Positions 54,801-64,000 of a stretch of DNA of 64,000 nt are shown piece after piece. The translations under genes were made by a program, and so were the position numbers. Source of the DNA: Icerya purchasi. Lineage: Eukaryota; Arthropoda; Insecta; Hemiptera; Monophlebidae. The notes below the pieces were generated by a model, which was given only the letters and a program-made list of their open reading frames with translations, was not told where the DNA came from and did no database searches. Numbering within the stretch: the first letter of the stretch is position 1; each line of letters starts with the position of its first letter. The stretch is taken from NCBI GenBank assembly GCA_039619475.1, contig CM077116.1:151669088-151733087 (forward strand). The letters run 5' to 3'.

Positions 54801-56989
54801 GAGCTTCTAAATTCCATGAAATCGATGCTTACGATAATTCGAAATTATTTCAATAAAAAAGTAAGTGCTGTTAGCTTTATTATTAATTTTTGTAATACTA
54901 CAGTAAGCAGCATATGTATTGGTTGAATTAGTGATCATTGTAACAGTGAAATATTTAAAATATTAATAAAATGACTTAAAATATTAAAATAGAACTAATT
55001 TTTTTTTTGTTTTCGGCTGATATCTGATATGTTGGGTTTATTGTCATATAAGCGAAACAAGATCGATGTAAGCATTCACACAGCTCTATTAACTGTGGAA
55101 TCTAGGACTTTTGCATCAGACAAAACGGGAATTTAAAAACTGTATTTGTCCTGTTTGGAAAAATTCTGCTTTATGTCCAGAATCGAGTCTGAATGATGTA
55201 TGTTTATTTAGATTTGATGATTTTTGATTATATATTTCAAAATGCAAAATAAAATTTCCCCATTAAATACGAACACCCGGAGCTGTATAAAATAACACTG
55301 GACTTTACTAGTTCCGATAATGTGCTACATACTTCACACAACTTATATTGCATACGTTTATAATAATATAGTGTAAGATCTGCAGATGTGATATTTAAGA
55401 TCTCAATAAGTTCTTTTGGTTGTTAGATATTTAAGGAAGATAGTTTTGCGTCGTATAAAATATCCTTTTTTAGCATTCCCCGTACACGTGTAATGTATAA
55501 AAATTTTAATGGCTTAGAAAGGAAAAAAAATCAAATAATGTTCAGTAACTCCAGAACGGTTTAAGATATAAATTTGAAATTGTATACATCAATAATTATT
55601 AAAACACTTTTTCAGGAAATTGTATAACTTTCAATCAACCGATTATTATTACCCTAAACGCCGAAAATAGTAAAAAACATTCAGAAATATTTAATATGAA
55701 ATTTAAAATGATCCAGAAAATTGCTCAAAAAATTCATAACGCTACTTAAAATAACCCATTCAAATTGTTTTGTTTTTTGTTTTTTTTGGGGGGGGGGCGT
55801 CTAAGCATTCCAATTTAAAATATGTATCAAAATTGAATACGTTATAGTATGTAAAAAATTAATCGATAACCGATTAATTTAATCTTCGTTTTAAGACAAA
55901 AAACAGTAAAAAATAATTGTCGTTTTAAGCGATAGATTGGCTATGAAAACTGTAAAATTCAAAACATCTTAAATATGAAAAAGAAGGGGTAACTTCATAG
56001 GAAAAATATAGTCGGTATTGATATATCACAATTTCATCATCGGCTGTAGCCGGTTAATAAGAAGGTTAATTTAAACCAACCTGTTCAATCCCCGGTTATT
56101 ATCCTCTTATAGGGTATGATATAGACATTTTACCAAATTTCAGTTCAAATGATTTTTCGTTTTCTAAAGATATCTTAGTAATTTTTTTTTTCAACTCGCT
56201 TAAAATATCCTTATTTGAAGTTAAAAAGCACAAAAAAGACTACATGTATAAATTTTTTTTAAATTTTTTAGCGTTAATTTCGATTTTCTAGAAGCACCTG
56301 AAAAGTTAAAAAAACCTCTTTTACAAAATCAAAAAAATAGAAATCATGAAAAAAATATTTATTACATACGGTATATTTTTCTATTATCAAGAATTCTTGC
56401 AGATTCTTCTAAGTAGTGAAACAGTCTTAAAAACTGACAAAAGCTCAATTACCAATCAAAAAAAAAAAAAAAATAAATGTTTAATATTCTAGCAATAAAA
56501 GTTAGCTTGAATTTATGAATAGTGATGCAGATCCGAAAAAGGTATTTTTGTTTTAAAAGCCATTTTAAATCGTAACTAAAAATTACAAAAAAAAAAAGAA
56601 GCGATAACGGATTTTTTATCGTCAGAAGTTGGCTTGAATTTTTTTAGATTTTGATAAGCAGTGGAAGAAACGAGATGTTAAAAAAGCTTCTTCATTACGA
56701 TGCTTTCAGTTGTGTTCATTCATAAGCGTCCTTCATGTTTCCTCGTTTCAGTTTGTGAAAATAAATTTAATTTTTTTAATTATAAAAAATTAAAGTTTAT
56801 TTATTTTATTATTAAACATAAATTAATTTATAACTGTTTAATAATTCACAATTTATAAAATGATTATATTTCTTATTCTTTATAAAGGTGTATTTTATTT
56901 AAGTAATATAATAAATGGTCGTAATCATATTTTTAATTATTAAAATAATTAACTTACCGCAATTGTAATAATCGGTGCAAATAATATGA

Positions 56990-57406
56990 ATAAAATGTTA
57001 AAAAAAAAAAATACCGACTACCAGATTTATTATAAAAATGCACTAAAAAGTAAAAAATAATTACTCCCGATTAGAAAATATATATCAGAGTGATATACCT
57101 TAAGTGGTGATATTATGGTAATTCTTATACAACATTAATACTTATTAGAGTCGGCATAAAATTCATGTTACACAATATCTAGGAACAATTTAATGAACAT
57201 TTAATGTCATTTTTAATTATTATTTTAGTATGAAGTTGATGCCGACTCTAATAAGTATTAATGTTGTATAAGAATTACCATAATATCACCACTTAAGGGG
57301 TATATCACTCTGAAATATATGTTTTTTATCGAATAATTCTTTTTTACTTTTTAGTGCATTTTTATAATAAATCTGAAAGTCGGTATTTTTTTTTTAAACA
57401 TTTTAT
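56990..57406. mobile_element. Foldback element (MITE-like) with long inverted repeats
   Basis: Two arms of about 168 bp (56990-57157 and 57239-57406) are reverse complements at high identity around an 81-bp loop. Matching blocks include CTTATTAGAGTCGGCAT against ATGCCGACTCTAATAAG, and TTATAATAAATCTG near the outer ends. The outer ends run into A/T homopolymers, so exact termini and target duplication cannot be set. No coding capacity. Confidence 0.85.
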
Positions 57407-58389
57407 TTTATAATTTTTAGTATCATAATTGAATTTTTCGTCTTTTTGTTCTTCTGAGGAATTATCCAGTTTAGCCACCCTCAGAGCAAACTATGTCGTA
57501 AAATAAAATAATTTCTCTGTTGTTGGTTATATCAATGATATATAATTTACTCTATGAAATTAGTTAACTTTTAACAATCTATATTGTATATTTTAAATTA
57601 AGGATCGACTCGCACTTGAACATTTTTAAATTTTATGTGTACATGTACACTAAACAAACACGAAGACAGATAGACAGGCAAGACGGGGTATATTAACAAA
57701 AAAGAATATTTCATGGGTCTGTGTTTATGCCTGCTGCCGCCGATGAATGTGAATAAGTTAACAAAACGACACAGTGGTTTACAACTATAATTACGCATTT
57801 GTTAGCATCTGCTTACATTATACATATTTCAGTAGTTGACACTTTGTATTACTAAAATTTGTATTTATTTTTATTTTAAAATTACAATGAATTTCAACAA
57901 ACAGCTGATATGAAAAAATTGTTAATCGTTGATTATCTTGAAGAAATTTTTTTTTATCGTTTGTTAATAAGTTTTAAATTTTCTTTTTTTTCTTCACATA
58001 CAAAACGATATACCCAAATTAATTTTTATTACCTTTTTTTTTTTTTTCTTTCTTTCTTTTCGGCATTCAACTATAAAGATCACTCACATTTTTTAAAGAA
58101 TATCGTAGAAACATCATGTGAATGTTAGTATGAGCAGGTGTCCTATTCTCCGCCATTAAAACTTGATATCCCTACTCCTTATAATGCTGCTTGTATTCTC
58201 TCATTTCCGTCTGTTTCGATTATTCCTGTCCTCGAATTATTTTTTTCCTCTGCCCCCTTAAGCTCATAAGAATATAAATGTATTTTCTTCTCCCTTCCAT
58301 TTCTTGGGTTAATGTCCTCGCTAACAAACCCATTAAAGACAAAAAAAAAAAGAAATCATCTTCGAATTATATTTAAATCTTACTTTAGT

Positions 58390-58900
58390 GAATGATTTTT
58401 TGTGGTCAAGTATGGAGATGAAGAATCCCGATTCCACCCGATAAAAGCTGGTGTACCTCAAGGTAGCATACTGGGACCGGTTCTTTACTTAATTTATACA
58501 GCAAATATACCTGCGCCAAATAATGCGGAAATAGCCACTTTTGCGGATGATACAGCAGTGATTTGTTCAGATTCGTCGTTAGAAAATGTCGCAATAAACC
58601 TACCATCAGCTGTTAATACACTCTCAGTATGATTCAAGCGGTGGCGAATAGTAATCAACGAGAAAAAATCTGCCCGTGTAATATTTACAAATAAAAAAAT
58701 TTGCAATGTTAAAAATATTTATATTAACAATCAGATAATTCCGGTTAAAGAATCAGCAAAATATCTCGGAATCCATTTGGACAAACATCTAACGTGGAAA
58801 AGACATATAGTTAAAAAAAGGAACGATTGAATATAAAGTATAGGAATATGTTATGGTTTATGGGAAGAAAATGCGAACTATTTATTTTCAATAGTGAAAA
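58390..58900 (+). pseudogene. Jockey-like reverse transcriptase fragment
   Basis: Plus-strand RT core. IKAGVPQGSILGPVLYLIYT is motif B, ATFADDTAVICSDSS is the catalytic FADD box (about 58537-58580), then after a stop FKRWRIVINEKKSARVIFTN and KYLGIHLDKHLTWKRHI. The last block is typical of jockey-type elements (YLG..LD..LTWK.HI). It is cut at both ends: motif A and everything upstream is missing, and the thumb ends in stops near 58830. It is distinct from the I-like LINEs, being closer to the jockey clade. Confidence 0.85.
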
Positions 58901-59529
58901 ATTAAAAATATCATACAATTAATCAACTCTCATCGGAATATGAATTTCCGACTACGCGATTACAAAATGATAAAGGTGCGACGGAAAACGAAAATGATAA
59001 ATCAGTATAATTTTCGATGAATATTTCTCGGACTAATTTTTAAAGATGAAAAGAGTTTCGGTTTTTGTTCTAAGCAAAAGAACGAGTTTTTCAGTTGTCG
59101 GTTCGATTTAGCTGAGGAACTCTGTCTTTTTCTTTTTAGGGGAGTAGAGGGGACTTAATAAAACTTTTTCTTTTCACTGCAACGATATCTTTTGGAAATT
59201 ATATCATTCGTGTAAGGTGCCGGGATAATATTAAGATAAATTTATTATTTACTCATTTTTTCGAATGTATTAGTAAAAAATTACCCGATTGATTTATTAC
59301 CAAAATCAAAAATTATGCTCAAAATATACTTCTATCAAGAAGAAAGCAATTGATTCGATTTTTTTTTTTTTTTGATTTTTTTTTGATTGTTTTTATAAAA
59401 TTATAACAGTAAAAGTTATTGTAATTAATATAAGAAAAAAATTGTTTCTATATCCTAACATGGGTGGCTTGTTCGTAATTTTATTTTGTCGAAATTGTAA
59501 AAAGAAATAAATAATTTCAATCATTTTTA

Positions 59530-60170
59530 CCTCAGTCTCCTTCAATGTATTCTCCCTATACGGCTAAACTTGTCTTATTAGTTTTTCCATTTCGAAAACA
59601 TTTGTGGAAGCGTTGTAAAGGAATGTTGTTCAAAAGTCCTGTTGAAATTCTTTTTCAATTTTCTCTACGATATTAAAAAGTATTTTTTTAAAAATTTTTA
59701 CTTTTTTCTGCATAAACAGGAACAAAAAAAAGAAGTCACAAGGAACCAGGTCAGCTGGGATAGGAGAATGAAAAGTAACGGCCATTTTAATTTTTGCAAA
59801 AACTGTCGATTATGTATCATAGAGTGAGTTGGAGCGTTACCCCAAATGAAGAAATTAATTATCAATTGCGCACATGGTGGGCTGCTTTCATCGCACAATT
59901 CACGAAATTTCAAAATATTCATGTAAAAATGTTGATTGATCGTTTGTCCTGGGGGAACAAATTCTGTAGATTATTCTTTTCCCGTTTGAAAAAACAAACT
60001 AACATTTTTCCCACATTGAATTAAACTTTTTTTGGTCTCAGTAAATTTGACGATTTTCATTGAGTCAACTATTGCTTCGCTTCCCAGCACCAATGCTCAT
60101 TTCCGGCTACAATTTTGGAAAGAAATCGAGTTATCACTTTGAAATCAGTCCTATTAATCACGAATGACGT
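59530..60170 (-). pseudogene. Mariner-type transposase relic
   Basis: The minus strand reads through frameshifts as the C-terminal two thirds of a mariner transposase: IVAGNEHWCW (family IVTGDETW, first catalytic Asp here Asn), SNVKTML-type block then FFK, PPxQ-type VN.. segment, GNAPTHSMIHNRQFLQ (family DNAPAH, second Asp changed to Gly), MAVTFHSPIPADLVPCDFFL (family YSPDLAPCDF.LF), ISSRKLKKNFN, and a terminal YIEGD near 59540. Both first catalytic acids are altered and frameshifts are frequent. No terminal inverted repeats identified. Confidence 0.8.
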
Positions 60171-62635
60171 TTTACGTTGAGAGTAACCGAGGCATAAAAT
60201 TTCGCAAAAATCACGTTTCACGTTACACCTTTAGTTAAAATTTTCTACACATATGTAAATTCTGAAATTTCTTTAACAGCTCATGAACATTTTTTTTATT
60301 CCTAACTGTAGAAAATTGGGCAGGTCATGATTAGTTTTCTACCGCCATTTCTTTCCCATGGTTTTTTTTTCTTCTTGAACCAAGGAAGCTCTATTCGTAA
60401 AGCTACAGTTTGCTTAAAACTACCTCTTTAAATTCATGTTAGGTTTTACTACTGCTTCAGTGGTACTTTTCTTTAATAGAAAACTAAGTTTAATGCATAT
60501 TCTCACGAAATATTAAAATGTTAATTTAATCAGCGGCAACAAACAACGGCATTCGCTACGCAGTAATTCTGGTTATTTTTAAGTATCCTTCTTCCCGTTT
60601 TAATATGTGATATCTGTTCGCAATTTTAAATTTTGTACGGTATTTTATAATCATTATGCCGATGACTAAGGAGGGCAAGCCTACTGAATAGGTAGTTTAG
60701 TAAATTTATCTTCAAGTGAATAGGCCAAAAAGTCTAGCCACCTTAAAATTGAACCTTTCGACTAGCAAAATGAACCTTGATAGAAAATCGTACAAATCAC
60801 CGTGATTGCATTTCATAAGAACACTTTAACGATGCACATAAAGTAATTAGTAATAATTTGCCTTTGCCTTGCGAACTTGTTATCATTTGGTACTTTGAAG
60901 TTCAAAATTATAATGAGAAATACGCAATGTGCCGCGCAGTCCCCGCGAACCAATTTTTTTATAGTAAATGCGTGACTGGAAAGAAGTATACTGTCAGTGA
61001 TTTTGCGAAAAATAAAATTAAAATCACACTAGCGAAATCTTCGTGGACTTTTGCATACATTGGATACACTTACACAGTGGAGAAATAGAGAGAAAGCTCC
61101 TAAAAAAGTCGAAGTATTTGCTCTGTAGGAAATATACTATTAAAATTCTGGTTATTTTTCAACTAAAAACCGAATACACTACACTGTCAGATAAGGGTGA
61201 ATAAAATAACAATAGAGTCGCTATATGGTTATCAAAAAAGAAATAAATAATTGAATAATATAACGAAAAACGACCTCAAAACTATAGTTGTTAAACCGAT
61301 CTTCAATATTACAACAAATCGAATGAAGCTAACGGGAATAATAACGAATAAAACAAGGCTAAAAATGAACCCCAAGCATTCGAATATTAGGCATTCTTAT
61401 TAGAAATGCTACACTGTGGTCCATGTTCAAAAAAGTACTTATTTAAGTTTCAAATGAAAAATACTGGAACAACACAAATCACAGGAATTGGGAAAAACAG
61501 TCGAACAGCTTTAAAGGTTACATAATTGTGTACTAATAAGCACATTTTTAAACATTATAGAAAAAATAAAAATAGCACTGAAATGTAATTCAAAATGCGC
61601 CGTTGAGCAATCATACAAGAAAATAAAATCAGTTACACAAGATTTTAAAAATAACCAAATTAAAACGCGCAAATGAATTAGCTAAAACTTGAAGATATAT
61701 CCGACATAATTACATCAAAATATAAAACTTGGGAATTACAATTTTTTTTGTCACAAGTAAAATGTGTAATATCAACTCTAAAAACTATCGCATGCATGCC
61801 TAACCACCATTATGGCCACTCAAATGTAATTTTTAAATTACCGATTTTCTAAATACTAGAATTGTACAAAAAGAAAATGTATTTTTTTTTTTTCATTACT
61901 ATTAGTGTAATATTTCACCGCCGAAGCATATTTTATATAAATAAAACATTACTTTGTAATTTATTTTGAGTAAAGTACATCAAAAAATGCATTTATTATT
62001 CGCTTCAAATGATTTTTTCTTATTAAAAACATCGTTTTTGGCTATTTTTACTTTTTTCCCTATTTTATAACAAAGTTCCCGGCTTATTCCTGGTTTCCCC
62101 GGTTGGGTGGCTATCCTGTTATGTGCATGTACTTTAGACAAGTTGTTTAGTACAAGGACAATAGTATTATTACCTTCTTTATCTTACTCGAACGTATAAA
62201 GGCGAAATTAGCGCTTACGTTTAGAAAAAGTGTCATTCAAAAGAAATTTTGTAATTTTTCTTTCGGTACGATTTTCAAATTCTTTTAATGATTATCCGTC
62301 ACAAAATAAATGTAAATAGTAATGTATATTCATGTAAAATGTGAATGAGCAATGAAGGTGTTTTTTTTGTTTTCTTTTTCTTTTTTTTTGTATAAGACGG
62401 CTAAAAGTGACGTAGTCAATTGAAAACGATTCTTCTAAAAGCAGTTTAGAATAAAAAAGATTTGGGAGTCAAGGGGGCTTGTTTCCTAGCGAGGCCCTAA
62501 GGGCCGAATTTATTTTATACTTTTAATAAAATTAAATAGTTATTCTTTGTAGTACACAAAATCGATGTTTCGTAATGATGTAAAACCTATTTTCTGATTA
62601 ATTTAACTGTAAAATTTAAGTCATTGATTTTTCAG
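60171..62635. other. AT-rich sequence, no gene seen
   Basis: No exon or element I can defend. The part next to the mariner relic may include its decayed N terminus (60171-60420). The stretch ends in the acceptor-like ATTTTTCAG at 62635. Confidence 0.4.
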
Positions 62636-62832
62636 TGATTAATGTCCAAATGTTAAAATTTATTATAATAGAAAATAAAATGCAATGCACTTCCGCAGAT
62701 CCAGAGTCACCTTATATCGAATTAGTAAAAAGAAATATAAGTAAAAATAATTTATCGTGGAAATTCAGAATTTCTACTAAACTAGAGACAGAATTTGGCG
62801 CACTAAAAATTGTTATGCCAAATAGCAATTAG
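62636..62832 (+). CDS. Possible alternative 3' terminal exon
   Basis: Acceptor TTGATTTTTCAG, then a phase-1 open frame VINVQMLKFIIIENKMQCTS, continuing ADPESPYIELVKRNISKNNL and ending MPNSN-stop (TAG 62830-62832). An AATAAA follows at 62940-62945. The codon usage is not TE-like, and phase 1 matches the donors of REEP exon 3 and of the alternative exon 4 donor, so it could give an alternative REEP C terminus across an intron of about 18 kb. It may equally be the last exon of another gene nested here. I do not recognise the peptide. Confidence 0.4.
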
Positions 62833-62939
62833 TTTAAAAACGAGTAAACAAACATTTAAATGTATTAATTAAATATGAAAATGACATTCTTTGATAATAT
62901 TTTATCGTGAAATTCATAATTTTGTAAAGTATATCAAAA

Positions 62940-62945
62940 AATAAA
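62940..62945 (+). terminator. Candidate poly(A) signal after the 62636 exon
   Basis: AATAAA 108 nt after the stop codon at 62832. Spacing is reasonable for a terminal exon; by itself weak evidence in AT-rich DNA. Confidence 0.35.
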
Positions 62946-63249
62946 ACAGCAAGTGTACTTTATAAATTTATATACCTATATTGCGGAATTCTTACCCTGC
63001 AGTACCTAAATTGTTTCAAATTCGCTTTATTATCATTATATTAACTGAAAGACAATTTTCTTTTGTTTTTAAACACAAAAAAATTGGACACAATTATTTG
63101 TAGTAAAAATAATTATTAAAAGCTGTACATATAAGTTATTAACCAAAATTCATTTTCCTAAAACATAAGGTAAATTTTGCTCGGGAAAATATGATTTTAC
63201 AAATTATTAATTACCTCTAAAGAACTAATATTAGCCACTTTATTTGTTT

Positions 63250-64000
63250 AATCTTTATTTATTTAATTACAACAACCCGCATTATAAACTACTACAAAGG
63301 CCAGTCATACGGGGATTGCTTAATGTATAATGATAAAATTACGGTTTCGTTGTTAGGCCGACATGCTTTAGGAATTCGAAAAGGATGTGATAAGGAGTGT
63401 AGAGGAGGATTATTCGCAGCGTTGGTGCAAAAGGCAAACGATTTTGGAGCGGGAGAGTTAATGCATATTCAAGAAGAATGCGCGGACAGGGACAGTAGCA
63501 AAGGGAACATGTAGGGGGAGGTTCTTTAAATAATAAATGTCGATGAGTAAAGAAGGTATGTTCTGTAAGAGAAGACGAAAGAGTAGGACTTCGGTTACTG
63601 ACAGGCGGTAGACATGCTGAATTGGAATAGGACTTCCAATATGGATCGGAGTTGGTTTGTGTCGGGTAATTCCTTCCATCATCGGCACCATATCGTGACC
63701 ACAGCTTCTTTTATTGTCCGACTCGAAAGTCCTATCTGGTTCAGTTTCATTGACATACTTCTATGCGTTTGGCGGAGTACGGACACGATGGTTCTATGTT
63801 TATAGATGGATTTAGAAGCGTACGTTCTAGCGATTGGGCGGGCGCTAGCGGAACTGTAGAAGTCGTGCTGCACGGTGCAACTCTGGTGGAAGTTCATTAC
63901 ACATACGAAATATAAATTTGTACAGGGTGTTGCGCGAAAAGCTTCGCTCGTTAATCGTATAAGGCAGCATGATGGATTGCGTTGAGTGACAAAGTGTGGT
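63250..64000. other. GC-richer segment of unknown nature, running off the window
   Basis: From about 63290 the composition changes from strongly AT-rich to nearly balanced, starting with ACAACAACCCGCATTATAAA. Short open frames occur on both strands (63323-63514 plus, with KGCDKECRGGLF; 63458-63691 minus), but no motif identifies a family. The base change and sharp left edge suggest the start of another inserted element whose main part lies to the right. Confidence 0.4.

Larger units (their letters stand above)
45130..56985. other. Long AT-rich region, no gene seen
   Basis: Nearly 12 kb with no exon, transposase or RT I can support on either strand. It holds the tandem repeats and microsatellites listed separately (including (AT)n at 48831-48880) and many A/T homopolymers, with G11 near 55786. 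It is intergenic, or the intron before 62636 if that exon belongs to the REEP gene. Short open frames here lack any recognisable motif. Confidence 0.5.

Noticed and set aside
381..55800. Long C or G runs (about 381, 10093, 39290, 55786)
   Set aside because: Homopolymers of uncertain length; they may be sequencing or assembly artefacts and no function can be argued.
60858..61088. 76-codon open frame on the + strand
   Set aside because: No family motif, no splice signal and no conserved pattern.
1..64000. tRNA, rRNA and CRISPR features
   Set aside because: No cloverleaf with a convincing GTTCRA-type T loop, no rRNA core sequence and no regularly spaced repeat array were seen; the tandem repeats found are contiguous without spacers.

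Overview
The window looks like AT-rich nuclear DNA of an arthropod, most likely an insect. The evidence is spliced exons with GT-AG borders, introns up to 18 kb, and a dense mix of insect-type transposable elements: I-like non-LTR retrotransposons with RNase H, a Helitron, a ZBED/SCAND3-like hAT, mariner-type relics and jockey-like fragments. There are no operons, CRISPR arrays, rRNA genes or tRNA genes that I can support. The species cannot be named from the sequence.

Host genes. One gene is recognisable: a REEP5/6-type (DP1/Yop1/HVA22) endoplasmic-reticulum membrane-shaping protein on the + strand. Its four coding exons (22006-22159, 40153-40385, 40491-40623, 44747-44823) join in phase to a protein of 198 residues, close to the usual length of about 190. 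A possible second 3' terminal exon lies at 62636-62832. Two small phase-1 exons at 11295-11375 and 21667-21740 (+) look like the end of an unidentified upstream gene.

Mobile-element layout. 1290-9265 is a four-level nest. A non-autonomous Helitron contains a hAT transposon (1625-8666, perfect 8-bp target duplication). The hAT contains an I-like LINE (3307-7591, 11-bp target duplication), and that LINE contains the 3' end of a second LINE in the opposite orientation (about 6283-7076). From 11.9 to 20.5 kb there is a block of further copies of the I-like lineage: copy G (about 11925-15900, minus), copy C (16289-19490, minus, with a 401-bp MITE inside) and copy F (about 19495-20541, plus). In the 18-kb first intron of the REEP gene lie a decayed RTE/craft-like element split by LINE copy D (27679-29830), copy H (34010-35110, itself interrupted) and copy E (35935-37870). 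All of these are antisense to the gene. The right part holds an IS630/mariner-type relic, tandem repeats, AT microsatellites, a large foldback element (56990-57406), a jockey-like RT fragment and a mariner relic.

How it fits together. The host content is sparse and the window is mostly a record of successive insertions. The I-like LINE copies share a 3' terminal block, but several carry different internal deletions of the reverse transcriptase region rather than the simple 5' truncation usual for LINEs.
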